Shown one piece after another: positions 48,404-57,007 of a stretch of 64,000 nucleotides of DNA; position 1 is the stretch's first letter, and each line of letters opens with the position of its first letter. A model generated the notes under the pieces. The model searched no databases. It was not told the origin of the DNA and saw only the letters and a list, made by a program, of their open reading frames with translations. The DNA comes from a virus, in the IMG/VR virus record IMGVR_UViG_3300020180_000010, positions 1-64,000 of that record. One strand, given 5' to 3'. The position numbers were made by a program, and so were the translations under genes.

Positions 48404-49881
48404 TTTACGTCAAAACCTTCTTCTGATTTATAGACTTTATATCTTATTTTAGAGTGTTTATCGAGCCACTTGCAATTATCGGCAAAATCAACCACCGCCG
48501 CAAAACGTTTGCCAGGAAACTTACGGATGACCCGACCGATCCTTTGGATCGATTTTATGCTTGATTTACCAGCACACGCGATCACCAGTCCTGATAGGGA
48601 GGGCAGGTCGACCCCTATCTCGAAGATCTTTGAGGCCAAGATGCATTTGATCTTACCCTCGGTTAATTGCTTCTTCACCGCCTCACGCTCCTCCGCTGAA
48701 TCTGAACCATCCAGAATCGCACATGGTAACTCCTGACGAATCATGTCATACAATATTCTACCGTGAGATAAATTGTTAAACAGAACAAGTGTCTGGTATC
48801 CCTGATCAACAATCTGTTTCGTTGCCTTCAGAACCAATTCATTCCGTACAGGATTCTCCACTACGTATTTTTTATATACTGATTGATAATTGTTCTGTAT
48901 CTCTCCATCATATTCCGGAACTGTCATGAACCTGATTATAGGCCTGGCAAGCAATCCCCTCTCGATAAGATAACTTGCCGGAATATTAACTATATATTTT
49001 CCAAGGATCCCTTCAACCAACAAATCTGCATTGTCTTCCCTCCAAGGAGACCCGGATAATCCATAAATATATTCTGATGATTTTAAATGCTTGTATATTT
49101 TCTGAATAGTTTCACACGCACAAACATGACACTCATCAAACTGATGAACCTTTGCAGTTTCGATCATTTTGATAATATCATTCTTTTTATCAAGATTCAG
49201 TGTCTCATCATCTTGCTCCGAATCAACCAGAATCTCATTCTTTTTCAATCCTAATGCTTGACCGATTGTCCAGATACTAGCGATGGTCACGTTACGGATG
49301 TTACAGTGCCCATCACCTACCATTCCGACGTTTTCTGTTCCGAGCAATTCTGAATAAAGATTATAAAATTGATAAAGAAGATCTTTTCCAATTACATAAA
49401 TAACTGTAGATCGGTTCAGATCACATGTAATTAGAAGTGAAATTAATGATTTTCCTGAACCTGTAGCGGATTTAATTATCCCACGATCATGCAGTCGAAC
49501 CTGATCCAAAACTGCTAATTGATAATCATATGGTTCTTTCCCAATAGCTTTTAATTTTAATAAAATATTGTCAAGATCAGGTTTAACACTTGATTTAGCT
49601 GGACGCTGATCCTGAACGGTATACTGGATATTCTGTTCAGAATAGAACTGCTGTATCCTGGGAACTAAACCCGTTGGAAATTTTAGATCTCCTGTAAGTA
49701 TTTTCCGTACACCATCCCAACGTTGGAATTTACCAGACTTATCAACGAATCCTTTAAAAGCTCGGCTATACTGGGCGCCCGGAACTCGAAATGATAGGAG
49801 CTGATCCAATCTGATCAATAGCTCAGGATCATCTTCAGATTGTATCTGGCTATAATTTCCCAGTATAACGATTTGACGCAT
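48385..49881 (-). CDS. SF2 DNA/RNA helicase, UvsW-like
   Basis: A superfamily 2 helicase similar to T4 UvsW, which remodels branched DNA and processes R-loops at origins. Motif I is IKSATGSGKSLISL (about 138-151), motif II VHQFDECHVC (DECH, about 248), motif III LSGSPWRED, motif V FEIGVDLPSL, and motif VI SIQRIGRVIRKFPG (about 446). The first 100 residues form a family-type N-terminal domain (RWDGVRKILTGDLKFPTGLV). 498 residues, full length. It fits a recombination-dependent replication role. Confidence 0.9.
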   Translation of the reverse strand: MRQIVILGNYSQIQSEDDPELLIRLDQLLSFRVPGAQYSRAFKGFVDKSGKFQRWDGVRKILTGDLKFPTGLVPRIQQFYSEQNIQYTVQDQRPAKSSVKPDLDNILLKLKAIGKEPYDYQLAVLDQVRLHDRGIIKSATGSGKSLISLLITCDLNRSTVIYVIGKDLLYQFYNLYSELLGTENVGMVGDGHCNIRNVTIASIWTIGQALGLKKNEILVDSEQDDETLNLDKKNDIIKMIETAKVHQFDECHVCACETIQKIYKHLKSSEYIYGLSGSPWREDNADLLVEGILGKYIVNIPASYLIERGLLARPIIRFMTVPEYDGEIQNNYQSVYKKYVVENPVRNELVLKATKQIVDQGYQTLVLFNNLSHGRILYDMIRQELPCAILDGSDSAEEREAVKKQLTEGKIKCILASKIFEIGVDLPSLSGLVIACAGKSSIKSIQRIGRVIRKFPGKRFAAVVDFADNCKWLDKHSKIRYKVYKSEEGFDVKWNKKK

Positions 49882-49914
49882 ATATAATTATATGCGGCGA
49901 TTTCCATTATATCG

Positions 49915-51168
49915 TCATGTGGAACGTTTGCCGCCTGTCGGAAGCCCACGCCTCAAAGTAATCCCTTTTCTGATCTCATCGCTCATATTTACTACAGTCT
50001 CGCGTGGAAATGTCGCGGGCTTTTCTTCCTGTTGTTGTTGCTTTGAAATTTTACTTTCTTGACTTAACAAATATTCAGGATTAATTGATTTAAAAGAAAA
50101 AGATGAATCCATAGCCCTGATAACAATTCCTTCTCGTAAAATATTAGAATTGATTTTAGACTTATCGTTACTAAGGCCAACGTAATACTTAATATCATTA
50201 ATAAGCGGAACATTTGTCTGAATCACCGGAACCATATTTAATTCTAACTCAGAAGTTATTGCCCATAGACTTTCATAATCAACATATTTTTTCTCATCTA
50301 TATCATAAATGGAAAATACTCTCATTTGATATTCAGGTAGACCGTAAACATTACCCTGAATCTTCGGACCAAAAATTTCTCCCTGGATAGCAATATTTTT
50401 ATTAAGTTTAATTAATTTTCTTTCCAAATCATATTTGGTCATGATTTGGCAAATCGGATGTGTCTTATTAGAGCTCTTATTTGAATTATAAATAATTTGA
50501 TTACGCGAACATGCCAGGAAACAATATTTATTTCCAAATAACCCTGATAACCAATTACCATTTAACTTACGATAAATATAAGTACAGGATGATCCTTCAC
50601 ATTTTTCAGCGATGTAACAGGCCGTGCCTTCCTTATCAAAGAGAAGACCTCCCATCTTCTGCACTCTCGTTTCATCTGTTTTCGGAACATATGATGGAAA
50701 AGATCCTGTCTTGACTGGTTTGATACGAAATATTTTCCACTTTAACCAACCATAATAACTCTCGATCCAGCTTCGCTTTTCCTGAAGCTCTTCTTCAATA
50801 TCATTATCAAGTTCATATTTTGAAATACCAAGGATTTCCGTCAAATCATCGCCAATCCGTGCCTTATCAATATCAAAAGAAGGATTGACTTCTTTTACAA
50901 TTGATAGAGGAAAAGCAATTCCCTGTGAAATTTGTTTGCGAATTTTTATTGTTTTGATTCTAAATTTTTTAGGACGTAGAAACTCGAACACCGGAACTTC
51001 CGGAAGGACCGAGTCTATCTCACAATAGACCGCTAGATCTCCAACTTTAAATTCATCCTTCTTTACTACTAGTTCCCAGCCAAGAATCGTCGCACATTCA
51101 ATTTTATCTGCATCCTGAATAGGTTTTAATTCTTTAATCGTTTCTATATATGCTAATGCTCTTTTCAT
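49915..51168 (-). CDS. ATP-dependent RNA ligase with N-terminal OB domain (DraRnl-like)
   Basis: Seals RNA nicks through a ligase-AMP intermediate. The N-terminal OB-type domain (residues about 5-100: DKIECATILGWELVVKKDEF, FKVGDLAVYCEIDSVLPE) precedes the nucleotidyltransferase domain, as in DraRnl (Rnl5). The catalytic Lys is in motif I AEKCEGSSCTY (about residue 188). Motif III-like IQGEIFGPKIQGNVYG, motif IV EGIVIRA and motif V FKSINPEYLL are visible. The C-terminal tail is disordered. It may repair host tRNA or rRNA cleaved by anti-phage nucleases (inference). Confidence 0.85.
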   Translation of the reverse strand: MKRALAYIETIKELKPIQDADKIECATILGWELVVKKDEFKVGDLAVYCEIDSVLPEVPVFEFLRPKKFRIKTIKIRKQISQGIAFPLSIVKEVNPSFDIDKARIGDDLTEILGISKYELDNDIEEELQEKRSWIESYYGWLKWKIFRIKPVKTGSFPSYVPKTDETRVQKMGGLLFDKEGTACYIAEKCEGSSCTYIYRKLNGNWLSGLFGNKYCFLACSRNQIIYNSNKSSNKTHPICQIMTKYDLERKLIKLNKNIAIQGEIFGPKIQGNVYGLPEYQMRVFSIYDIDEKKYVDYESLWAITSELELNMVPVIQTNVPLINDIKYYVGLSNDKSKINSNILREGIVIRAMDSSFSFKSINPEYLLSQESKISKQQQQEEKPATFPRETVVNMSDEIRKGITLRRGLPTGGKRST

Positions 51169-51179
51169 AATATTTTGCC

Positions 51180-51992
51180 TTATATTTCAGTAATGGACTC
51201 TGGGCGTGATGATTCTGTCACGATAGTTTCTTCGAGCATAGAATCTATATCTGATTCTTTAGGCAAAGATTCTAATCTATTAAAAATACCTTCAGTAGCA
51301 TCGTCCCAACAATAAATGCTAGGATAACTTTCCTTATAGTCAGATAAAAATGTTATCAGGTCATCTGGATCGCTATGATCCACATGAACCTGACCAACAG
51401 GGCAAATCAGCTTCCCTTCAAGTTTGTTTGTTTTGGTGAGTCGAAGCAAATCATTAAAACTCTCCTGAAGAACCGTAGAAACGTGAGCATAACTTTTACG
51501 TTTTTCTGAATCAAGACAGAAAGGAAGGAATGCGTCGCAGTGTTTAAAAAATGAAATATATGGAAAATTTCCATTGAAATTATATATTGATGGCCCGGTA
51601 AATCCTAAGAAAGGATCCGGGCCGGTTTTTTTACGAAGAGTAGATAAGAATCTCTCGACTTCGACGGAATATCCTCGCCATTCATCTTCCGTTAGTAAGA
51701 TATGGCCATCCGAACCTTCTTTTTGACAAGAAAGAATCTGCTGAATTTCCGCAGCCCAGGTTGATGGTCGGGAGAAATTCCAGGTATAGATTTTCAATCC
51801 AGCTTCATGACACTGATCTATAAATTTAGATGAAAGTGGCATGTACCATTGATTAAGTCGGTAGGCATCACCGCTCTTTACAGCGATCCATCCTATGTGG
51901 TGATCTAAACATTTTTGTATAATTAATGATGAATTACCATTCTCGCATTTTGCGATATTTTTAATCCAAATTCCTAATTTTTGTTCTTGCAT
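51180..51992 (-). CDS. hypothetical protein, TIM-barrel-like, 270 aa
   Basis: The sequence starts LGIWIKNIAKCEN and goes through alternating strands and helices: IGWIAVKSGDA, FIDQCHEAGLKIYTWNFSRP, DGHILLTEDEWRGYS, PFLGFTGPSIYNF, KLICPVGQVHVD, IYCWDDA. This order resembles (beta/alpha)8 glycoside-hydrolase-like domains, with LTEDEW and CWDDA as possible acidic catalytic sites. The Ser/Glu-rich end looks disordered. I cannot assign a family. It lies between the RNA ligase and the TubZ-like terminator. Confidence 0.6.
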   Translation of the reverse strand: MQEQKLGIWIKNIAKCENGNSSLIIQKCLDHHIGWIAVKSGDAYRLNQWYMPLSSKFIDQCHEAGLKIYTWNFSRPSTWAAEIQQILSCQKEGSDGHILLTEDEWRGYSVEVERFLSTLRKKTGPDPFLGFTGPSIYNFNGNFPYISFFKHCDAFLPFCLDSEKRKSYAHVSTVLQESFNDLLRLTKTNKLEGKLICPVGQVHVDHSDPDDLITFLSDYKESYPSIYCWDDATEGIFNRLESLPKESDIDSMLEETIVTESSRPESITEI

Positions 51993-52014
51993 ACGTTTTC
52001 TCTAAACAAATTCA

Positions 52015-52057
52015 ATAAAAACAAAAACCGACCAGACTATGTTAATAATCTGGTCGG
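52015..52057 (-). terminator. rho-independent terminator after the tubulin-like gene
   Basis: ccgaccaga at 52028-52036 pairs perfectly (9 bp) with tctggtcgg at 52049-52057 around a 12-base loop. On minus the stem is directly followed by TTTTTGTTTTTATT. It is a strong terminator at the end of the tubulin-like gene. Confidence 0.88.
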
Positions 52058-52093
52058 TCAGCCCGGCCTCGCCTGCAATCCTATTCAGTTATA

Positions 52094-53452
52094 TCATTTT
52101 CGCTTATCGACAACTGATCCCATGAGCTTGCCGAAATTTGAACTCTTGGCGGCAATTTTTTCGCGAATCTTCTGCGCTTCCGATACCGTCTCATTCTTTC
52201 CCGTATCTAACTGTAAAGACAAGTTCCGCTGACTGTCTCGATTCTTAATCGTTTCGGTATGCTGCGCTACTTCAGCTTTCAGTTGTGTAATTCTGGATCC
52301 AGGAAGTCCCAATCCGCTAAATATCGAATAAACCTTCACACAGTCTTCATCCGACTCAACTGTATAGATTCCCTTGAACACGCCTTTTGGCGTTCCGCAT
52401 TGCTCATTAATCATTTCAAGGGCATAATTCACCGCAACGTTCGGAATCTGCCTCCAAACACGTTCCGGCGCAACAAACATCACTCCTACGTATTTTGATT
52501 GCTTCAAATCAAACCCACTTGCGAGAAGATTTGAATTCAAATTCTCAATAACAGCCTCGGCAATCGCAGTATTCTCCGTATATTGAGTTACTTTCATTTC
52601 ACCATAAATGGAAAGTCCCTCGCCATCAATAAATAATTTAGCCATTTCCGTAGGATCGAGCCCCTTCACCCCAGATGGCATACTAGACAGTGTATTGAAT
52701 ACCTCGATCGGCTCGACAATGGCTCGGTTAGCCATAGGATAAAAATCAAGCTGATTAATGTCTTGATAAATCGTTTCGATTTTAGCGTTATCCACTACGA
52801 TGAGATTGCTTACCTTCTTGGTTTCGGTAAGTTTAGCTAGTTTGCTGAGAGTTTCGAGAGAATTGCTTTTGGTTTGAGCATCCTCGGTACTCATGGGCAG
52901 CACCGTTATCACGATCAAGGGCTTCCCTAGTCCTGACAGGATATCCACGAGCGTTTCGCACGAACCTGCGCCGGAGCCTCCTCCCAAAGAAAGGCACAGG
53001 ATATTGACTTGGGAGGCCCCTAATCTGGAATGCAGAAGTTCAGTGATTTGGGGCCGATACATTTCGGCTGCCGCGCGACCAATTTCCAATTCCTTCGCCG
53101 CACCACCGAGAGAATAATCCAATAGAAGCTTGTTAGCTTCTGGAATCTTGATGAATTTCAAATCTTGAGATGCGGTATTCAGTACAACAGTATCGTAGCC
53201 TTCATTATATAGACATTCGGCGAGTCTTGAGCCGCCCTGACCGCTCCCTATGACTCCGAACGCGATGCTACGTGTTTTCTTTTCTACAATCTTCATATCA
53301 TTTTTCTTTTTATCAGCCAATTTCGCTTTAAGTGAGCTAAGTTTGGCTTCGTCTACATTGGGTTCGGTATTCTCCGGAACCTTTACATCTGAAATATCAT
53401 CCATCAAAACCTCTGCGTCATTATGATCAGTAATTTCGTTTCTTACAGACAT
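52094..53452 (-). CDS. tubulin/FtsZ-like GTPase (TubZ/PhuZ-like)
   Basis: A cytoskeletal GTPase. The nucleotide-binding start is FGVIGSGQGGSRLAECLY (about residues 67-84, with G-x-G-x-x-G-G), and the tubulin signature is LSLGGGSGAGSCETLVD (GGGxGxG, about 153-170). T7-loop-like and synergy-loop residues lie in the region to LDPTEMAKLF. The N-terminal 60 residues are charged and disordered and the C-terminal helix (KIREKIAAKSSNFGKLMG) is a tail. In jumbo phages such proteins centre the phage nucleus or form DNA-partition filaments; which applies here is not decided by sequence. 452 residues. Confidence 0.85.
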   Translation of the reverse strand: MSVRNEITDHNDAEVLMDDISDVKVPENTEPNVDEAKLSSLKAKLADKKKNDMKIVEKKTRSIAFGVIGSGQGGSRLAECLYNEGYDTVVLNTASQDLKFIKIPEANKLLLDYSLGGAAKELEIGRAAAEMYRPQITELLHSRLGASQVNILCLSLGGGSGAGSCETLVDILSGLGKPLIVITVLPMSTEDAQTKSNSLETLSKLAKLTETKKVSNLIVVDNAKIETIYQDINQLDFYPMANRAIVEPIEVFNTLSSMPSGVKGLDPTEMAKLFIDGEGLSIYGEMKVTQYTENTAIAEAVIENLNSNLLASGFDLKQSKYVGVMFVAPERVWRQIPNVAVNYALEMINEQCGTPKGVFKGIYTVESDEDCVKVYSIFSGLGLPGSRITQLKAEVAQHTETIKNRDSQRNLSLQLDTGKNETVSEAQKIREKIAAKSSNFGKLMGSVVDKRK

Positions 53453-53469
53453 ATATCTCTTTCTCTAAA

Positions 53470-54429
53470 TCAGAGGCGTAAAAACCATAGATTATTACGG
53501 TACCACTCAACAGTTATTTCGAGACCTCGCCTGAGCTTTATCGTCGGTTCCCAGCCAAGACTTTTAAGTTTATTGCAATCAAGAGAATATCTGAAATCAT
53601 GACCTGCACGATCCGGAACGAACGTTAATAAATCAGTATAATCCTTATCCATAACCTTGCTCAGGAGATGTAGGAGTTCAATATTTGAAAGCTCTTGATT
53701 AGTTCCGACATTATAAATCTCATTCTCAAAACCATTATTCATTATAAACTGAACCGCTGCACAGTTATCCTGCACATGAATCCATGACCTGACCTGACTT
53801 CCCTTTCCGTAAATCGGAATCTTTTCATTATTTATAATGCATTTTATAATCTTTGGAATTAATTTATCCACAGATTGTCTTGGTCCATAATTATTTGATG
53901 ATCTTATTATATTGTATGGTAGTCCATACGTATGGTAAGCTGCCTGGATCAGAAGTTCTGCTGCGGCTTTGCTTGCGGCATACGGATTTCTAGGATTGAG
54001 GGGAGCCGTTTCATCCCAACTTTTTTGGGAATCATCGGTCAAGTGCCCATAAACCTCATCCGTAGATTGATAAATGAATTTTTCCACTTTCCATCTGACA
54101 CATGAATTCAGAAGTGTCTGGGTTCCCAGGACATTTGATCTGATAAATTCATTCGGATCCAATATAGAATCATCAACATGTGTATGAGCCGCGCCATGCA
54201 GGACAATGTCTGGGCGTTCCAACTCCATCACGACATTGATAAAATGTTGATCCGCTACGTCTCCAATATAAAATTTATGATTTTTATTCGCGTAGATATT
54301 ATTCAGAACATTTGTCTTCGTAACTTTATCAATGCTGACAAATGTATATGGTTGTTTTTCGTATACGGATTTTCTAACAAAATTAGAATATATGAATCCG
54401 CCGGTACCGGTAATCAGGACTTTCTTCAT
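53470..54429 (-). CDS. dTDP-glucose 4,6-dehydratase-like SDR enzyme
   Basis: An extended short-chain dehydrogenase acting on a nucleotide sugar, probably making a 4-keto-6-deoxy sugar. NAD-binding TGTGGFIYSN (about residues 7-16), catalytic STDEVYGHLTD (Thr, Asp, Glu of RmlB) and YAASKAAAELL (Tyr/Lys). RSSNNYGPRQSVDKLIPK and RSWIHVQDNC are RmlB-like substrate-binding segments. 319 residues. It forms a cluster with three glycosyltransferases (to 58074), coupled to the GT2 gene by a 4-base overlap. Confidence 0.9.
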   Translation of the reverse strand: MKKVLITGTGGFIYSNFVRKSVYEKQPYTFVSIDKVTKTNVLNNIYANKNHKFYIGDVADQHFINVVMELERPDIVLHGAAHTHVDDSILDPNEFIRSNVLGTQTLLNSCVRWKVEKFIYQSTDEVYGHLTDDSQKSWDETAPLNPRNPYAASKAAAELLIQAAYHTYGLPYNIIRSSNNYGPRQSVDKLIPKIIKCIINNEKIPIYGKGSQVRSWIHVQDNCAAVQFIMNNGFENEIYNVGTNQELSNIELLHLLSKVMDKDYTDLLTFVPDRAGHDFRYSLDCNKLKSLGWEPTIKLRRGLEITVEWYRNNLWFLRL

Positions 54430-55262
54430 GAAGATATTAATCCGTAATTCTTAATTTTTAAGTAAAGATCTTCGTCAATCTCATAACGGCCACTCCAGAT
54501 AGAATAAAAATATTTAATATTTTGATGAAGAAATAATCTATTTACTGGATTTTGTTTCAGAGTAACGGATTCACCATGAGTCATGTTGGTTTGCCCGCAC
54601 ATGATACATTTAAGTTTTAGATTTTTACTTATCTGGAGTGTCAGATCAACATCGTCATAACACCAGATAAACTTATTATCCCAGGCTTGACCGGTTCCCC
54701 TTAGTTTGCCGATTTCCATAAGAATTCTGGCTTTTGTTAACAGGCATGCACCCGTAAGAACTTGAAATTCACGATTTTGTCTAGCATGATCATCTACTGG
54801 CGATCCTGCCTTCAAATGTTTCGGAAGATTTCTTAGAGACTCGAATACAGTTCCGCAGAATTGAATTGATTCAGGATTACACCCAGGGTAGGAAAGTCTC
54901 GCCCCTACCGCTCCCACATCATCCATGTGGGATAAACTAACCATTCTATTTAATGATCTACCATCTTCCATCATGACATCATTATTTAGGAAAAGTACAA
55001 AATCATCCGGATCTGGATTGGTCTGATTGAATAGATAATTGCAGCCTTCTGCAAAATTCATTTTATTATCTGGATACTCAAAAACCTTTATATTTGGATC
55101 GTTCCAATTTTTAACTTTCTCAACCGTACCATCGGTACAACCGTTGCTTTTTATGCACCATTGGAAATCATGTCCGGTCTCTTTAAGATTAAGCAGTAAT
55201 CCTGGCTTTAAACGATCCAGCATATCGAAGCCATTCCAACTTAACGTATAAATGTAGATCAT
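54426..55262 (-). CDS. family 2 glycosyltransferase (GT-A)
   Basis: GT-A fold: YIYTLSWNGFDMLDRL, IKSNGCTDGTVEKV (the S-x-D/G-x-S-x-D-G-T segment), VLFLNNDVMMEDG (DxD-type, N-N-D), and LTGACLLTKARILMEIG, WCYDDVDLTLQISKN (acceptor-side acidic patch E/D-D). It resembles rhamnosyl-type GT2 enzymes that use dTDP sugars, which would fit the neighbouring dehydratase. 278 residues, overlapping the flanking genes by 4 bases on each side. The acceptor is unknown. Confidence 0.85.
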   Translation of the reverse strand: MIYIYTLSWNGFDMLDRLKPGLLLNLKETGHDFQWCIKSNGCTDGTVEKVKNWNDPNIKVFEYPDNKMNFAEGCNYLFNQTNPDPDDFVLFLNNDVMMEDGRSLNRMVSLSHMDDVGAVGARLSYPGCNPESIQFCGTVFESLRNLPKHLKAGSPVDDHARQNREFQVLTGACLLTKARILMEIGKLRGTGQAWDNKFIWCYDDVDLTLQISKNLKLKCIMCGQTNMTHGESVTLKQNPVNRLFLHQNIKYFYSIWSGRYEIDEDLYLKIKNYGLISS

Positions 55263-56272
55263 AAACCTGCCGAGATCGTTCCGAACAACTGCACACTGCT
55301 TGCCGTATCGACTCCCAAACCTGCTCCAATATAAAGATTTTTCATAAAAAGAATATGCTGTCCTACATTGTATTGAACCGGAATCAATATAGCTGAGGCT
55401 CGTTTTTCATTCAAGCCGTAACCGATTCCCAGGCCCAGAACCGTAATATCCGGCTGATCACGATATCTGCCATAACTCATTATATTTATCATTAATAATG
55501 GTGCGGCTTCAGCAGTCGGAACGGATATATTAGCGCCGAGTCCCATTCCTAGATATAATCTTGGATTCCAAAATGAAAAATGAGATTCCGGAACTTCTTG
55601 AAGAAATTTAGATTCTTGAATCTCAACCGGGTATTCTTGATCGTTCGATCTAATTATAAATTTATTATACGCGTATTCTTTACCACTGGAATCTTTTCCC
55701 ACGACTGTCGTTAGTTTATAAGCTCTCGGATAAACCTGAATATCCCAAGGGTTTTGTTTCCATGCACTGAATCCTACGCTTCCGAACGGGACGGATTTAT
55801 CTTGGAATTTTTCTGAAAGATTAAGTTTCTGTTGATTCTGTCCATATCCATAATTCAATTCTGGACATTTCCCATCAACGCACGGAACTGGAGGATTTGT
55901 CGGATCAATTCTCGGAACCGTATTATCTGACGGTAGGTTATCAGCTCGAAATCCTTTATTAGCAATGATTGCAGAATTTATGCTATGTAGATTGGCGTTA
56001 AAATCTGAAAGGTCTTTTTTTACCTGGTTAATTTCAAGAGAATGATTTTTTGCAAATGTTTCGATATCTTGTTTGGATGCGTATTGTGATTGGGCTCGTA
56101 GTATATTATCTGCTAATTGTTTTTGTTCGACGATCTGGTCCCGGATCATTTCTTGACGTTGTTTGATTTCAGCTAACCTGACTGCCAAGAAGACACCCGC
56201 CGCTAAAAGTAAGGTCAAACCAAGGAAAATAAGGATTTTATTTAAAGTTGACATGCGTCTACCACGCATCAC
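55259..56272 (-). CDS. membrane-anchored coiled-coil / barrel protein, 337 aa
   Basis: An N-terminal transmembrane helix (KILIFLGLTLLLAAGVFLAV, about residues 11-31) is followed by a coiled coil (EMIRDQIVEQKQLADNILRA). A linker with one CxxxxC follows (VPCVDGKCPELNYGYG), then a globular part. The C-terminal third (GMGLGANISVPTAEAAP, ITVLGLGIGYGLNEKRAS, LYIGAGLGVDT) shows alternating strands like a small beta-barrel. I recall similar phage proteins of unknown function. Start may be MMRGRRM or Met7. Confidence 0.72.
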   Translation of the reverse strand: MMRGRRMSTLNKILIFLGLTLLLAAGVFLAVRLAEIKQRQEMIRDQIVEQKQLADNILRAQSQYASKQDIETFAKNHSLEINQVKKDLSDFNANLHSINSAIIANKGFRADNLPSDNTVPRIDPTNPPVPCVDGKCPELNYGYGQNQQKLNLSEKFQDKSVPFGSVGFSAWKQNPWDIQVYPRAYKLTTVVGKDSSGKEYAYNKFIIRSNDQEYPVEIQESKFLQEVPESHFSFWNPRLYLGMGLGANISVPTAEAAPLLMINIMSYGRYRDQPDITVLGLGIGYGLNEKRASAILIPVQYNVGQHILFMKNLYIGAGLGVDTASSVQLFGTISAGL

Positions 56273-56326
56273 TCTTTAGAGGACAATTATCGTCAATAAA
56301 CTATTAGACAAGTCAATGTTGTGATT

Positions 56327-57007
56327 TTACCGTAGCCATTTAGCCCGAAATTTAGCTTTTGAGCTAAGATAAAGATCGCTCAGTCCTACAGAACGACTCG
56401 TGACTCGTCCAAAATGCACCACCGGAACCGGAACAATTTTTAACCCGATTCCTAAATCTCTAGCTCGGAACGAAAGATCAGTATCCTCATGATAAGCTTT
56501 TCCGAACTCATTCGTAAATGGCCCGAGTGACCCAGGCATGATAAGATCTTTCCAAACCGAAGCATTTGCTGAAATATTCCATCCAGAAATATAATGGTTC
56601 TTCGTTACGACATGATCGGTCTCAGATATGAATTCTAATGTATCGCTCATATTTCCGATAGTCGGTCCTGCCAGACATCTATCCTGACAAGCTTCTAATA
56701 TCGGCACGGTCCAATCGGAATGGTTAGATTGGACCCTAATATCATTATTTAAAAACATTATAGAATTACCCGTTGCAGCGTTATACCCTGTACCACAACC
56801 ATCTGCGAATCCTAAATTTGTTTCATTCCGAATATAAACAAAATTATCTTTTCGAATCTGATCAAGAGATCTAGTCTGATCAGTACTTCCGTTATCAACG
56901 ATAATTATCTGATGATCCGGAGGAAGATGAAAAAGATCATCCAGACAAGATTTAGTGAAATTATACTGATTCAACACCGGAACAACAATACTTAATTTAT
57001 AAATCAC
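56327..57007 (-). CDS. family 2 glycosyltransferase (GT-A)
   Basis: SIVVPVLNQYNFTKSCLDDL is the classic GT-A N-terminal strand-helix. IIIVDNGSTDQTR, NLGFADGCGTGYNAATG and FLNNDIRV (DxD-type) follow. AGPTIGNMSDTLEF and FGKAYHEDTDLSFRARDLG (E-D-x-D) complete the fold. The frame is open to 57046, but GTG at 57007 overlaps the preceding gene's TGA (GTGA) and starts exactly at VIYKLSIVVP; I prefer it. 226 residues. Confidence 0.85.
   Translation of the reverse strand: MIYKLSIVVPVLNQYNFTKSCLDDLFHLPPDHQIIIVDNGSTDQTRSLDQIRKDNFVYIRNETNLGFADGCGTGYNAATGNSIMFLNNDIRVQSNHSDWTVPILEACQDRCLAGPTIGNMSDTLEFISETDHVVTKNHYISGWNISANASVWKDLIMPGSLGPFTNEFGKAYHEDTDLSFRARDLGIGLKIVPVPVVHFGRVTSRSVGLSDLYLSSKAKFRAKWLR

Noticed and set aside
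56273-56326. Promoter-like TTGACT and GATAAT on minus in the 54-base gap
   Set aside because: The spacing of 19 bases is off the optimum and nothing else supports it.
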